Shown here piece after piece: positions 43,086 to 53,162 of a DNA stretch of 64,000 bases. Numbering within the stretch: position 1 is the first letter of the stretch; every line of letters starts with the position of its first letter. The translations under genes and the position numbers were made by a program. The stretch comes from an uncultured Roseovarius sp. (lineage in GTDB: Bacteria; Pseudomonadota; Alphaproteobacteria; Rhodobacterales; Rhodobacteraceae): contig NZ_CAJXNN010000009.1 in the NCBI RefSeq assembly GCF_913057115.1, positions 1 to 64,000 of the forward strand, written 5' to 3'. The notes under the pieces are model-generated. The model worked only from the letters and a program-made list of their open reading frames with translations. It was not told the origin of the DNA and searched no databases.

Positions 43086-44441
43086 TCAAGCGGTGCGCGC
43101 AGGCTCCCGCATGGTGACAATTTCTTCCGACATGGTGGGGTGCACCGCCACGGTGCGGTCAAAGTCCTCTTTCGTGGCCCCCATCTTCACCGCGATGCCG
43201 GCAAGCTGGATCATCTCGCCCGCACCGGGCGCGACGATATGACAACCCAGAACCTTGCGGTTGGCCTTGGCTACGATCAGCTTCATCAACACCCGATCAG
43301 GCCGCCCGACAAAGGCCGTCTGCATCGGCCGGAACGAGGTGGCATACACCTCGATCTCTTCCTGCTCGCGCGCCGCTTCCTCGCTCAGGCCCACGGTCCC
43401 CATCTCGGGCTGCGTGAAAATCGCCGTCGGGATCAGGGCATGATCCACCGGCGTCGGGTTGCCGTTGAACACGGTTTCCACAAAGGCCATCCCCTCGCGG
43501 ATCGCCACGGGCGTCAGGTTCACCCGGTCGGTCACATCGCCAATCGCATAGATCGACGGCACGCTGGTCTGGCTGTACTCGTCCACCATAACCTCGCCCT
43601 TACGGCCCAGTTTCACACCGGCTTCCTCAAGCCCGAGGCCCGCGGTGTTGGGCGCGCGGCCCGTGGCGAACATCACCTGCTCGAACACCCGCTCATCGCC
43701 ATTGGTTGATTTCACGCGAAAACCGCCCTCGACCTCCTCCATCTCGATGATGTTGGTGCCAAGGTGCAGGTCAACGCCGTTCTGGATCATCTCTTCCGAG
43801 ATCAACCCGCGGGCCTCCTCATCAAAGCCACGCAGGATTTGCGCACCACGGTAATACTGCGTCACCTCAACGCCCAAACCATTGAGAATACCCGCGAACT
43901 CACATGCGATATAGCCGCCGCCGACGATCAGGATCGAGTTGGGCAAGCTGTCCAGATGGAAAATCTCGTTGCTGGTGATGGCATGTTCACAGCCCGGCAT
44001 ATCCGGCTTCACCGGCCAACCGCCCGTGGCCACAAGAATATGCTTTGCGGTGAATTTTTCACCCGTGGACAGCTCAACAGTATGCGCATCGGCCACCACC
44101 GCGCGGGCATCGTAACTTTCAACACCGGCATTGCCCAGAAGTCTGCGGTAAACGCCTTCCAAGCGGTCCAGCTCCGCTTCCAGCTTGCCCCGGAACCCGG
44201 CCCAATCAAAACCACCGGCATGCACGGTCCAGCCGTAGTCCTGCGCGTCTTCGATAGCGCCGGGAAATTCGCTGGCAAAAACCATGAGCTTCTTGGGAAC
44301 ACAGCCGCGCTGCACACAGGTGCCGCCGTATTTGTCTTCCTCGGCCAAAGCCACCTTGGCCCCGCCCTGCGCGGCCACACGCGCGGCCCGCACCCCGCCC
44401 GAGCCGCCACCAATCACGAAAAGGTCGTAGTCGAACGCCAT
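43086..44441 (-). CDS. gor: glutathione-disulfide reductase
   Basis: FAD-dependent NADPH:GSSG oxidoreductase of 451 residues. FAD motif VIGGGSGGVRAAR, redox disulfide GGTCVQRGCVPKK, NAD(P) motif ILIVGGGYIACEFA, and C-terminal catalytic His in VAVHPTMSEEIV. RMQ-like residues before the disulfide-binding site distinguish it from lipoamide dehydrogenase. The rpiA stop lies 20 bases before its ATG 44441, so the two probably share a transcript. Confidence 0.92.
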   Translation of the reverse strand: MAFDYDLFVIGGGSGGVRAARVAAQGGAKVALAEEDKYGGTCVQRGCVPKKLMVFASEFPGAIEDAQDYGWTVHAGGFDWAGFRGKLEAELDRLEGVYRRLLGNAGVESYDARAVVADAHTVELSTGEKFTAKHILVATGGWPVKPDMPGCEHAITSNEIFHLDSLPNSILIVGGGYIACEFAGILNGLGVEVTQYYRGAQILRGFDEEARGLISEEMIQNGVDLHLGTNIIEMEEVEGGFRVKSTNGDERVFEQVMFATGRAPNTAGLGLEEAGVKLGRKGEVMVDEYSQTSVPSIYAIGDVTDRVNLTPVAIREGMAFVETVFNGNPTPVDHALIPTAIFTQPEMGTVGLSEEAAREQEEIEVYATSFRPMQTAFVGRPDRVLMKLIVAKANRKVLGCHIVAPGAGEMIQLAGIAVKMGATKEDFDRTVAVHPTMSEEIVTMREPARTA

Positions 44442-44461
44442 GCCTGCCCCTTTATTCGGTC

Positions 44462-45250
44462 TCAATCGCCCAGATCGGTAAACAGGTTGTCGCTTTCCAC
44501 GAAATCCAAGCGATCTTCCTGCACGGTGCCCTCATTAATGTCGCGGGTTTCAACACGCCCGTCGCCATAGCCAAGGATCACCACGTCGCAAATATCAATG
44601 AACAGCCCGTTTTCAACCACACCCGGCATCTGGTTCAACACCATCGCCATCTGGTTTGCATTGCCGATCCGGCCCAGATGCAGATCAAGGATGTAATTGC
44701 CCTCATCGGTCACGAAGGGCCGCTCGCCATTCATCCGCAGGGTCGCATCCCGGCCCAGCACGTCCATCGAAACCAGCATTTCCTCGATCAGCGACTTGGT
44801 GGTTTGCCAGCCAAAGGGGATCACCTCGACCGGCAGGGGGAAGTTGCCAAGCGTTTCCACCTCTTTGCCGATATCGGCGATCACCACCATCTGGTCGCTC
44901 GCCGTGGCCACGATCTTTTCCTGCAACAGCGCGCCACCGCCGCCCTTGATAAGGTTCAGGTTACCGTCAAACTCATCCGCGCCGTCAATCGTGACATCCA
45001 GCCACTTGGCCTCGTCCAGACTGACCACCTCGATGCCAACCTCACGGGCCAATTCGGCGGTGCGGGTCGAGGTGGGCACGCCCTTGATCTTCAACCCCTC
45101 GTCGCGAACCAGTTCACCCAAACAGCGCACCATCCACGCGGCGGTGCTGCCGGTCCCAAGACCCACGCGCATCCCGTCTTCGACATAATCGACCGACCGT
45201 TTGGCGGCGACGAACTTGGCCTTGTCGATAGGCGACAAATCTCCGGACAT
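44462..45250 (-). CDS. rpiA: ribose-5-phosphate isomerase A
   Basis: A 262-residue cytosolic enzyme interconverting ribose-5-phosphate and ribulose-5-phosphate. Conserved segments are GLGTGSTAAWMV, VPTSTRTAELA, DVTIDGADEFD, LIKGGGGALLQEKIVA and the C-terminal substrate loop TDEGNYILD. ATG 45250 starts just before the conserved N-terminal helix. Upstream 147 bases are shared with the divergent GST gene. Confidence 0.94.
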   Translation of the reverse strand: MSGDLSPIDKAKFVAAKRSVDYVEDGMRVGLGTGSTAAWMVRCLGELVRDEGLKIKGVPTSTRTAELAREVGIEVVSLDEAKWLDVTIDGADEFDGNLNLIKGGGGALLQEKIVATASDQMVVIADIGKEVETLGNFPLPVEVIPFGWQTTKSLIEEMLVSMDVLGRDATLRMNGERPFVTDEGNYILDLHLGRIGNANQMAMVLNQMPGVVENGLFIDICDVVILGYGDGRVETRDINEGTVQEDRLDFVESDNLFTDLGD

Positions 45251-45397
45251 GGCAACGACTCCCCAGATGTTTGATGTGCTTATAAGCAAGTTGCTGGCTG
45301 GGTGCGAGGGGGCAAAACCGTCCAATTGCCCGTTTCCGTCTGTGCAGCGGTCGCTTTCCGGCTGGAATTGCAAAAAACTGGCGGTAGGGTCAGCGGC

Positions 45398-46108
45398 ATG
45401 GAACCGCGCTATCGCCTGCATTACGCCCCCGACAACGCCTCGCTGGTGATCCGGCTGGCGCTTGAGGCACTGGAACAGCCCTATGAAACCGTGCTGGTGG
45501 ATCGGGCCAAGAAAGCCCAGAAATCCGCAGCCTATCGCGCACTCAATCCGGGCGGGTTGATCCCAACGCTGGAAACCCCCGATGGGCCAATGTTCGAAAC
45601 CGCCGCAATCTTACTGTGGCTGGCCGACCGGCATGGGCACCTCGCCCCCGCACCCGACAGCCCCCAGCGCGCGCGCTTTTTGTCCTACCTGTTTTTCCTC
45701 TCCAACACCCTGCACGCGGCCCTGCGCATCACCTTCTACCCCGATCAATACATCGGACATGACAGCGCCGCGCAAACCCGCCTACGGGCGCATTTGCAGG
45801 GCGAGATCAGCCGCCACCTCGACATGCTCGAAGCCGAAGCCGCCAAGGGCCATCCATGGCTTTGCGCCGAAACCCCCTCGGCGCTGGACCTCTATCTTGC
45901 CTGCCTGCTACGCTGGGCGAAACTCTATCCTGCACCACAGGGCGGCGATGGGTGGTTCACACTCGCCAATTGGCCGCAGATGCACGCCATGGCGACGCGA
46001 CTGGACCAATCCAAAGCGGCGCTTGCCGCCATAAAGGCCGAAGGACTGGGGCCAACCCCGTTCAGCCGCCCGCAACTAGCCACCCCACCGGAAGGGAGCG
46101 CGACCTGA
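45398..46108 (+). CDS. glutathione S-transferase family protein
   Basis: A 236-residue GST with an N-terminal thioredoxin domain (LHYAPDNASLVIRLALEAL; NPGGLIPTLETPDGPMFETAAIL with the cis-Pro and GSH-binding Glu/Thr) and an all-helical C-terminal domain. Serine in the N-terminal APDNAS stretch may serve as the catalytic residue. It overlaps sdaA by one base (TGATG). Substrate unknown. Confidence 0.88.
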   Translation: MEPRYRLHYAPDNASLVIRLALEALEQPYETVLVDRAKKAQKSAAYRALNPGGLIPTLETPDGPMFETAAILLWLADRHGHLAPAPDSPQRARFLSYLFFLSNTLHAALRITFYPDQYIGHDSAAQTRLRAHLQGEISRHLDMLEAEAAKGHPWLCAETPSALDLYLACLLRWAKLYPAPQGGDGWFTLANWPQMHAMATRLDQSKAALAAIKAEGLGPTPFSRPQLATPPEGSAT

Positions 46109-47481
46109 TGTTTCTGTCTGTCTTCGAGATGTTCAAAGTGGGCATCGGCCCCTCGTCGTCGCACACCATGGGCCCCATGGTCGCCGCCGCGCGCTTTCTC
46201 GACAAGATGCGCGCCGCCCCGTTCGAGGCGCATGGTTTGCGCGGCTCGCTGCATGGCAGCCTCGCCTTCACCGGCGTCGGCCACGCCACCGACCGCGCCA
46301 CCATCCTTGGCCTCGCGGGCTTCCTGCCCGACACCTATGACCACGACAAAGCCGAGGAGGTGCTGGCGCAAATCCGCGACACCCACACCGTCCGCCCCCC
46401 CGGCCTGCCGGAATTGCAGTTCCACCCCAAGGATGACCTGACCTTCGATTTCGGCCCCAACCTGCCGGGCCATGCCAATGGCATGATCCTGATGGCCACC
46501 GACGCCCAGGGCGACGTGATCTTGCAAGAAACCTATTACTCCATCGGCGGCGGCTTCGTGATGACCGAAGGGGAACTGGCCCAAGGCCGCAATACCGATG
46601 AGGGCGACCCGGTGCCCTACCCCTTCAAATCCGCCGCCGAAATGCTGGAAATGGCCGAGACATCCGGCAAAACTATTGCCCAGATGAAAAAGGCCAACGA
46701 ACATTCCCGCGGCGGGCCGGAAAACTTGGCGTCAGGCGTTGCGCGCATCTGGCAGGTGATGGATGACTGCATCGAACGCGGCATGCACACCGATGGCGAA
46801 TTGCCCGGTGGCCTGATGGTGCGCCGCCGCGCCAAGGGCATCCGCGATGCCCTGCTGGCCGAACGCGGCACCAACCTGCAAGCCCCGCACAAGATCAACG
46901 ACTGGATCAGCCTCTACGCCATGGCGGTGAACGAAGAAAACGCCGCTGGCGGTCAGGTGGTGACCGCCCCCACCAACGGCGCGGCGGGCGTGGTGCCGGC
47001 TGTCATCAAATACTGGCTGGAACATGTCCCCGGCGCGTCTGAGGCGCAGATCGAAGATTTCCTGCTGACCGCCGCCGCCATCGGCGGGCTGGTTAAATAC
47101 AACGCTTCGATTTCAGGGGCCGAAGCGGGCTGTCAGGCCGAAGTCGGCAGCGCCTCGGCCATGGGCGCGGCGGGCTTGGCCGCCGTTCTGGGCGGCACGC
47201 CGGAGCAGATCGAAAACGCCGCCGAGATTGCGCTTGAGCATCACTTGGGCATGACCTGCGACCCGGTCAAAGGGCTTGTGCAGGTGCCCTGTATCGAACG
47301 CAACGGGCTGGGCGCGATCAAGGCGGTCTCCGCCGCTTCGCTGGCCCTGCGCGGCGACGGCACGCACCTTGTCCCCCTCGACGCCTGCATCGAAACCATG
47401 CGCCAGACGGGCGCGGATATGAGCGAGAAATACAAGGAAACCTCACTGGGTGGTCTCGCCGTCAACGTGCCCAACTGCTGA
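46108..47481 (+). CDS. sdaA: L-serine ammonia-lyase (serine deaminase)
   Basis: A 457-residue single-chain, iron-sulfur-type serine dehydratase producing pyruvate and ammonia. The N-terminal beta domain starts [20 protein letters not shown]. The alpha domain carries [19 protein letters not shown] and the cluster-binding cysteines in [13 protein letters not shown] and VPCIERN. Length matches the fused type II form. Given the nearby sarcosine oxidase operon, it could remove serine formed from glycine and methylene-THF. Four palindromes follow 25 bases downstream. Confidence 0.94.
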   Translation: MFLSVFEMFKVGIGPSSSHTMGPMVAAARFLDKMRAAPFEAHGLRGSLHGSLAFTGVGHATDRATILGLAGFLPDTYDHDKAEEVLAQIRDTHTVRPPGLPELQFHPKDDLTFDFGPNLPGHANGMILMATDAQGDVILQETYYSIGGGFVMTEGELAQGRNTDEGDPVPYPFKSAAEMLEMAETSGKTIAQMKKANEHSRGGPENLASGVARIWQVMDDCIERGMHTDGELPGGLMVRRRAKGIRDALLAERGTNLQAPHKINDWISLYAMAVNEENAAGGQVVTAPTNGAAGVVPAVIKYWLEHVPGASEAQIEDFLLTAAAIGGLVKYNASISGAEAGCQAEVGSASAMGAAGLAAVLGGTPEQIENAAEIALEHHLGMTCDPVKGLVQVPCIERNGLGAIKAVSAASLALRGDGTHLVPLDACIETMRQTGADMSEKYKETSLGGLAVNVPNC

Positions 47482-47505
47482 CCGGGCTTGACGGGGCCTG
47501 ACCCG

Positions 47506-47600
47506 CAAGGCGTTTCGAAACGCCTTGCCCCAAGCGCCTTGCAAGGCGCTTCCCACGCGATTTCGAAATCGCGTCCCCAAGGCCTTTCGAAAGGCCTTGG
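47506..47600. repeat. array of four palindromes (array 2)
   Basis: Perfect palindromes at 47506-47527 (22 bp, core TTCGAA), 47532-47551 (core TTGCAA), 47555-47574 (core TTCGAA) and 47577-47600 (24 bp, core TTCGAA). Centres are 25, 23 and 24 bases apart. The design equals array 1 at 14544-14637: its third arm AAGCGCC is shared, and ACGCGAT resembles ACGCGGT. The array lies between sdaA and the EamA transporter gene, both on the plus strand. Confidence 0.9.
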
Positions 47601-47671
47601 CCCGACTGCCCCTTTGACAAACCGCCGCTTTTGGTGAACGTGGGCCAAGACAAAACGCAAGGCCCACGCAT

Positions 47672-48604
47672 ATGTCCCAAAACACTGCCACCACCTCGCT
47701 CGGCATCCTGCTCATGGTGGGGTTCTGCATCTTGGCCCCGCTGCAAGACAGCTTTGCCAAGCTGACCAGCCATGACATCGCCATCGGCCAGATCGCCGCC
47801 ACACGGTTTGTCTTTCAGGTAGCGCTTTTGCTGCCCTTGGCGGCCTTTTTCGGCTGGCTGCACCGCCCACGCTCAGGCGAAATTGCCCTGCACCTCATTC
47901 GCGGTGTGCTTCTCCTCGTCGCCACGGCCTGCTTCTTCACCGCCCTGCGCTTCATGCCCATCGCCGATGCCATCGCGATTTTCTTCGTGGAGCCGTTCAT
48001 CCTGACTCTCCTCGGCGGCCTCCTGCTTGGTGAACCGCTCGGCCCGCGCCGCTATATCGCCTGTGCCGTCGGCTTTGCCGGTGCGCTGCTCATCATCCAA
48101 CCCAGCTTTCAAAGGGTCGGCCCCGTCGCCCTCCTGCCGCTGGTCACAGCGCTTTGCTTTGCCTTCTACATGATCCTCACGCGGCGCATGGCGACCCGGA
48201 TGCACCCGATCACCCTTCAGGTCTACACCGGCACCGCCGCATTGGTCCTCGCCCTGCCGATCCTCGCCATGGCCGATGGCTCCGGCATCGGTCCGCTTGA
48301 CCCAAGCTGGCCCAGCGGGCGCGATATCTGGTTCCTCTGCGGCCTCGGCATCATCGCCACGCTCAGCCATGTCTGCATCAGCTTCGCGCTCTCGCTCGCG
48401 CCCGCCTCGCTTCTGGCCCCGCTGCAATATCTTGAAATCGTCGCCGCCACCGCGCTTGGCTACTGGATTTTCAGCGACCTGCCCAATGCGCTCAGCTTTG
48501 CAGGCATCGCATTGATCGTCGCCTCGGGGCTTTACGTCTTTTTCCGCGAACGGCAGCTCGAACGCCAACTCGAACGGAAAAACCGCCCCGTCACCCCGCC
48601 CTAG
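47672..48604 (+). CDS. EamA/DMT family transporter
   Basis: A 310-residue drug/metabolite-type transporter with about ten membrane segments in two EamA repeats (first about 7-140, second about 150-290) and a short basic tail. The repeats show GLLLGEPLGPRRYIA and APLQYLEIVAATALGYWIF, typical hallmarks. No clear substrate; related proteins export amino acids or other small metabolites. Downstream of the second palindrome array. Confidence 0.87.
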   Translation: MSQNTATTSLGILLMVGFCILAPLQDSFAKLTSHDIAIGQIAATRFVFQVALLLPLAAFFGWLHRPRSGEIALHLIRGVLLLVATACFFTALRFMPIADAIAIFFVEPFILTLLGGLLLGEPLGPRRYIACAVGFAGALLIIQPSFQRVGPVALLPLVTALCFAFYMILTRRMATRMHPITLQVYTGTAALVLALPILAMADGSGIGPLDPSWPSGRDIWFLCGLGIIATLSHVCISFALSLAPASLLAPLQYLEIVAATALGYWIFSDLPNALSFAGIALIVASGLYVFFRERQLERQLERKNRPVTPP

Positions 48605-48616
48605 AAACCGAATGCC

Positions 48617-49615
48617 TCAGGCGGCACAAGTGCCGCCAAAGGCATGACGGCGGACCGCCTCGGGCCTCTCGCCATACTTGCGGTGAAACCACTTCTTCAT
48701 CAGTGTTACATTGGAAAAGCCGCAGGCGACCGAAACCTCCCCCAAGGGCATCGGGGTCTGCTGCAACAGGCGATGCGCCCGCTCCAACCGCATATCGCGA
48801 TACACCCGCAGCGGCGATTGCTTCAGCATGTCACGAAACCCACGCTCCAGCTTGCGGGGGGAGACATCCAGCAGATCGGCAATCTGCCCCACGGTCAGGG
48901 TATCCTCCAGATGCTCCTGCATGATCTGCAAGGCCTCGCAAATCACCTCGTCTCCCTGCGCCATTCGCTTGTAGCGCCAATGCTCGCCTGCAACGGTATC
49001 GCCTTCCGGCTCGGTCAGGCCAAGGTACCGCGACAGGGCCGAGCGCGTGAACTCTCCATCCCGCGCGCCGACCAGTTCAACGATCATGCGCATCGCCGCC
49101 GCCGGACTGATCGCGCTCGACAGGGCCTTGTGATGACAGGTCGCGCCCTCATCCACCTCCAGCCCTTTGCCCAACTCCTCTACACCGGGGCGAAAATTCG
49201 GGTGAACGGCCAATCGCTTGGTTCCCAGAACACCAGCCGTCAAAGGCACGAAAACCGCAGCGCCCACCACGCAGACCCGCGCGGCATCACGAATGGCCCG
49301 GCGCAGGGCCGCCACCCGCGCCGCATCAGGCCGCCAAGCGCGCTCCAGTCCCCCGATCAGTACCAAGATCTGGCCCGCATCACACAGCGGGCCATCGACC
49401 GCCTCAAGGCCCTCGTCACCGCTCAGGTGCCGCCAGCCATAGGTCTCGCGCCCGGTCAAACGGTTCGCCGCACGCAGCACATCAATACAGGCCTCCGCCG
49501 CGAACCCGACGCTTGCATCCTGACTTACGAATACAAACTCACCCGCAAGGCTGCGCTTGGCCTGCGCCATACCGGGCAGGGCGGGCCGATCTGTCTCAAG
49601 GTTTTCCAGATACAT
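48617..49615 (-). CDS. GlxA/GATase1-like AraC-family regulator
   Basis: A 332-residue regulator with an N-terminal DJ-1/PfpI-like domain (VFVSQDASVGFAAEACIDVL; VCVVGAAVFVPLTAGVLG) and a C-terminal AraC double helix-turn-helix (TVGQIADLLDVSPRKLERGF; LGEVSVACGFSNVTLMKKWF). The class includes GbdR and SouR, which respond to betaine and sarcosine in Pseudomonas. It is convergent with the EamA gene and encoded 42 bases after soxG on the same strand, so regulation of the sox operon is plausible. Confidence 0.9.
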   Translation of the reverse strand: MYLENLETDRPALPGMAQAKRSLAGEFVFVSQDASVGFAAEACIDVLRAANRLTGRETYGWRHLSGDEGLEAVDGPLCDAGQILVLIGGLERAWRPDAARVAALRRAIRDAARVCVVGAAVFVPLTAGVLGTKRLAVHPNFRPGVEELGKGLEVDEGATCHHKALSSAISPAAAMRMIVELVGARDGEFTRSALSRYLGLTEPEGDTVAGEHWRYKRMAQGDEVICEALQIMQEHLEDTLTVGQIADLLDVSPRKLERGFRDMLKQSPLRVYRDMRLERAHRLLQQTPMPLGEVSVACGFSNVTLMKKWFHRKYGERPEAVRRHAFGGTCAA

Positions 49616-49657
49616 GATGAAACTCCCCTAGCTGACAGGCGGCACGCCCGCGTTACG

Positions 49658-50221
49658 TTAACTTACATTCTTCATGGATTGGTGCAGCGCATGCTGGAAC
49701 GTCCCCGCCGAGGACGAAGCCGAGAGCAACAGATAGGCCTCCTCGCCGGTGCGGATGATCAAAACGCCCAAGTGCTCCATCACCGTGCGCGCCGCCTGAT
49801 CCACACCAAAGGCATCAGGGTGCAGGTCCAGCGGGCAAATCCGCTCCAAGGCGTCACGACAGCGCGCGCCAGAGATCTCAAGCGCGACCCAAACATCGGT
49901 CTGATCGGTGGTATAGGCCTTGCCCTTCAGCTTTTCGGCCACGAGGGCCTCGGCAGTCGGTTCCGTATGGGTAAAGATCACAAACCCCTGATCCAGACCC
50001 AATCGCACCAGCCGCGCGTCACCGGCCACAACCGATTGCCCCACCTCGGGCAAGGCCACGCCATAAGCGGCCTTGACCGCCTTCTCCGCCGCCGCCTCGC
50101 CGCCCAGCGGCAAGGCGATGGAAACGATCGCCACCCCCTCAGGCGCTCGCAACCGGATGCCCCCAAGTGTTTCGTCATAACCCGCCAGCGGCGGGGCCGA
50201 TATCAAGCTGAACTCAGGCAC
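49658..50221 (-). CDS. soxG: sarcosine oxidase subunit gamma
   Basis: A 187-residue subunit of the four-part sarcosine oxidase. The sequence from PEFSLISAPPLAGYDETLGG to the C-terminus (RTGEEAYLLLSASSS) fits the gamma/GcvT-like fold. GTG 50221, overlapping the soxA stop by eight bases, is the probable start; no ATG lies close by and longer frames run into soxA. Last gene of soxBDAG. Confidence 0.88.
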   Translation of the reverse strand: MPEFSLISAPPLAGYDETLGGIRLRAPEGVAIVSIALPLGGEAAAEKAVKAAYGVALPEVGQSVVAGDARLVRLGLDQGFVIFTHTEPTAEALVAEKLKGKAYTTDQTDVWVALEISGARCRDALERICPLDLHPDAFGVDQAARTVMEHLGVLIIRTGEEAYLLLSASSSAGTFQHALHQSMKNVS

Positions 50222-53162
50222 GCAGACGCTCTCCTTCCGGGTCGATGAAATGGGCCGAGACCACCTCGACAAGCACTTCGCGGCCATGCACGGGGCTGAC
50301 GGCGCGCAGAATCTCGCCCTTGCGGGTATCGCCACTTTTGATGAAACCAAGGCCGATGGAATGCCCAAGGCTGGGCGAATAGGCCACCGATGTCATCCAG
50401 CCCTGATCGTTGTCCATATTGGCCGAGGCATTGCGGTTGATGAAATGCATGCCCGCAATCAGCGGCTCCGCCGGGTTCACCGGCTTCAGCCCCATCAGCT
50501 TCACCGCATCCTCGCGCAGCATCTCGGGCCGCTGGCTCAGCACATTACCGATGCATTCCTTTTTCTGGCTCACCATCCGGCCCATGCCAAGGTTATGCGC
50601 CGTGGTTTGCCCGTTCAGCTCATTACCCGCCGCATGGCCCTTCTCGATGCGCATGACGCCCAGCGCCTCGGTCCCATACGGCACCGCATCGAACTCGCGC
50701 CCTGCCTCCATCAACACATCCATCATGGAGTTGCCATAGCGCGCCGGCACGGCGATCTCATAAGCCAATTCCCCCGAGAACGAGATCCGGAACAACCTCG
50801 CGGGCATCCCGCCGCAAACCGTCACCTCGCCACAGGCCATGAAGGGGAAGGCCTCATTCGACAGGTCGTGCTCCTTGTCCACGACCTTCTGCAACAACTT
50901 GCGGGAATTGGGGCCAGCCACGGCAAACTGCGCCCAGCCATCGGTGGTGGAAATCAGGTGCACGTCCAGATTGGGCCACAGGCATTGCCGTGCAAACTCC
51001 AACCGACGGAAAACGACAACCGCATTGGCTGTGGTCGTGGTCATCACGAAATGGTTTTCCCCCATCCGCGCGGTGGTGCCATCGTCATAGGCAATCCCAT
51101 CCTCGCGCAGCATCAGACCATAGCGCACCTTGCCCACGGCAAGCGTGGCAAAGCCGTTGCAATAGACCTTGTTCAGGAACTCGGCCGCATCCTTGCCTTG
51201 AATGTCGATCTTGCCCAGCGTGGTCACATCGCAAATACCCACCGAATTGCGGGTCATCTCGACCTCACGATCAACCGAGTCGCGCCAGCCCTTCTCGCCG
51301 TCCCGAGCAAACCACTGCGCCCGCAGCCAATTGCCCACCTCCACGAAAGTCGCGCCGTTTTCCTCGGCCCAGTTGTGGCTTGGCGTCAAACGATAGGGGC
51401 GGAAATCCTTGCCCCGCGCCCGACCGGCCAGCGCACCCATGGGCACCGGCGTATAAGGCGGGCGGAAAATCGTCGTGCCGACCTCGGGAATGGTCTTGCC
51501 CGCTTCCTCGGCCAGAATCGCCAAACCCGCGATGTTCGAGGTCTTGCCCTGATCCGTCGCCATGCCCAGCGTCGTGTAACGCTTCAACAACTCGACCGAG
51601 CGGAAGCCCTCACGATTGGCCAGCTTCACATCCTTGACGGTCACATCATTCTGCTGATCGACCCAGGCGCGCTTCTTGCTTTCCTTCACATGCCAGAAGG
51701 CCGCCGCCTCACGCGGTTCATCCTCGGCCTCAGGCACGTCGACATTCGCTACCGTATGGCCCAGCGCCTCAAGCTGCGCCTTGGCCTGCGCCTGGCCCTC
51801 GGCCAATGCGGCGGCCAGCGTCATTTGCCCGTTCGCAGCCCCCGCCACGGCCATACCGGGCGGCAGCGCGCCACCGGGCACAAAGGCCTGCAAATCGTCG
51901 CGCCACTCCGGGCGGCCCCGCTGGTGACAGGTCAAATGCACATTCGGGTTCCACCCGCCCGACACCGCCAAGCAATCCACCGGGATCACCTGCCCATCGG
52001 TCAGGGTGATCGCCTTCACGCCCTTGCGGCCCACGGTATCCATCACCGCAGCCCCGCGAACGTGCCGCGCGCCGGGCACCTCGCAAACCGCCGGCTTGTC
52101 ACGGCTGTCAATCACCGCGACCACCTCAACGCCTTTACCGGCCAAATCCTTGGCCGTGCGCCAGCCATCGTCGTTGTTGGTGAACACCGCCACATGATGC
52201 CCCGGCGTCACGCCAAAGCGGTTCACATAGGCGCGCACAGCCCCCGCCATCATCACACCGGGCCGGTCGTTGTTGCCAAAGGCAATTGGCCGCTCGGTCG
52301 CCCCCGCCGCCAGAACCGCCCGCTTGGAATAAATCCGCCACAGGATTTGCCGGGGCTTACCGCCACTTTCGGCCAAATGATCGGTACAACGCTCCAACGC
52401 GCCATAAACCCCGTGGTCATAAGCGCCATATACCGTGGTGCGCGGCATCACGCGGACATTCGGCATATCCGCCAATTCCGCCACCACCCGTGCTGCCCAA
52501 TCGGCCCCCGCCATACCACCCAATTCCAGCGTCTCGGCATTGAGCCGCCCACCGGGCGCGAAATCCTCATCAGCCAGAATAACCCGCGCCCCGCTGCGCG
52601 CCGCCACCAGCGCAGCCATCAACCCCGATGGCCCCGCGCCGATGACCAACAGATCACAATGCAAGAACCCCTTGTCGTAATGGTCGGGGTCTTCCTGCAT
52701 CGACAACCGGCCCAAGCCCGCCGAGGACCGGATCACCGGCTCATAGAGTTTTTCCCAAAAGGCCCGCGGCCACATGAAAGTCTTGTAATAGAACCCAGCA
52801 CTCAGGAACGGCGACATCAGGTCGGTCACCGCCATCAGATCCCACTCCAAGGATCCGCGATGGTTCTGGCTCGTGGCGCTCAGGCCTTCGAACAACTCTA
52901 CGGTCGTCGCCCGCGTATTGGGTTCCTGATGCGCCCCGGTTCGCAACTGCACCAGCGCATTGGGCTCTTCACTCCCGCAGGTAAACACCCCACGCGGGCG
53001 GTGATACTTGAACGATCGCCCCACCAGCTTTTTACCATTCGCCAAAAGCGCCGAGGCCAGCGTATCGCCGGGATGCCCCTTCATCCACCTGTCGTTAAAC
53101 CGAAAGCTGATCTCGCGGCTCCGGTCCACCTGACCGTCACCAATCCGATGTGTCTGGCTCAT
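50214..53162 (-). CDS. soxA: sarcosine oxidase subunit alpha
   Basis: A 982-residue subunit. The N-terminal ferredoxin-like part contains GKKLVGRSFKYHRPRGVFTC; a Rossmann NAD/FAD domain (LLVIGAGPSGLMAALVAARSG, about residue 170) follows; and a C-terminal folate-binding GcvT domain (about 600-975) ends in the usual GERLRA. It passes the one-carbon unit to tetrahydrofolate. It overlaps soxD and soxG. Length and order match the heterotetrameric enzyme that oxidises sarcosine to glycine with formation of 5,10-methylene-THF. Confidence 0.95.
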   Translation of the reverse strand: MSQTHRIGDGQVDRSREISFRFNDRWMKGHPGDTLASALLANGKKLVGRSFKYHRPRGVFTCGSEEPNALVQLRTGAHQEPNTRATTVELFEGLSATSQNHRGSLEWDLMAVTDLMSPFLSAGFYYKTFMWPRAFWEKLYEPVIRSSAGLGRLSMQEDPDHYDKGFLHCDLLVIGAGPSGLMAALVAARSGARVILADEDFAPGGRLNAETLELGGMAGADWAARVVAELADMPNVRVMPRTTVYGAYDHGVYGALERCTDHLAESGGKPRQILWRIYSKRAVLAAGATERPIAFGNNDRPGVMMAGAVRAYVNRFGVTPGHHVAVFTNNDDGWRTAKDLAGKGVEVVAVIDSRDKPAVCEVPGARHVRGAAVMDTVGRKGVKAITLTDGQVIPVDCLAVSGGWNPNVHLTCHQRGRPEWRDDLQAFVPGGALPPGMAVAGAANGQMTLAAALAEGQAQAKAQLEALGHTVANVDVPEAEDEPREAAAFWHVKESKKRAWVDQQNDVTVKDVKLANREGFRSVELLKRYTTLGMATDQGKTSNIAGLAILAEEAGKTIPEVGTTIFRPPYTPVPMGALAGRARGKDFRPYRLTPSHNWAEENGATFVEVGNWLRAQWFARDGEKGWRDSVDREVEMTRNSVGICDVTTLGKIDIQGKDAAEFLNKVYCNGFATLAVGKVRYGLMLREDGIAYDDGTTARMGENHFVMTTTTANAVVVFRRLEFARQCLWPNLDVHLISTTDGWAQFAVAGPNSRKLLQKVVDKEHDLSNEAFPFMACGEVTVCGGMPARLFRISFSGELAYEIAVPARYGNSMMDVLMEAGREFDAVPYGTEALGVMRIEKGHAAGNELNGQTTAHNLGMGRMVSQKKECIGNVLSQRPEMLREDAVKLMGLKPVNPAEPLIAGMHFINRNASANMDNDQGWMTSVAYSPSLGHSIGLGFIKSGDTRKGEILRAVSPVHGREVLVEVVSAHFIDPEGERLRA

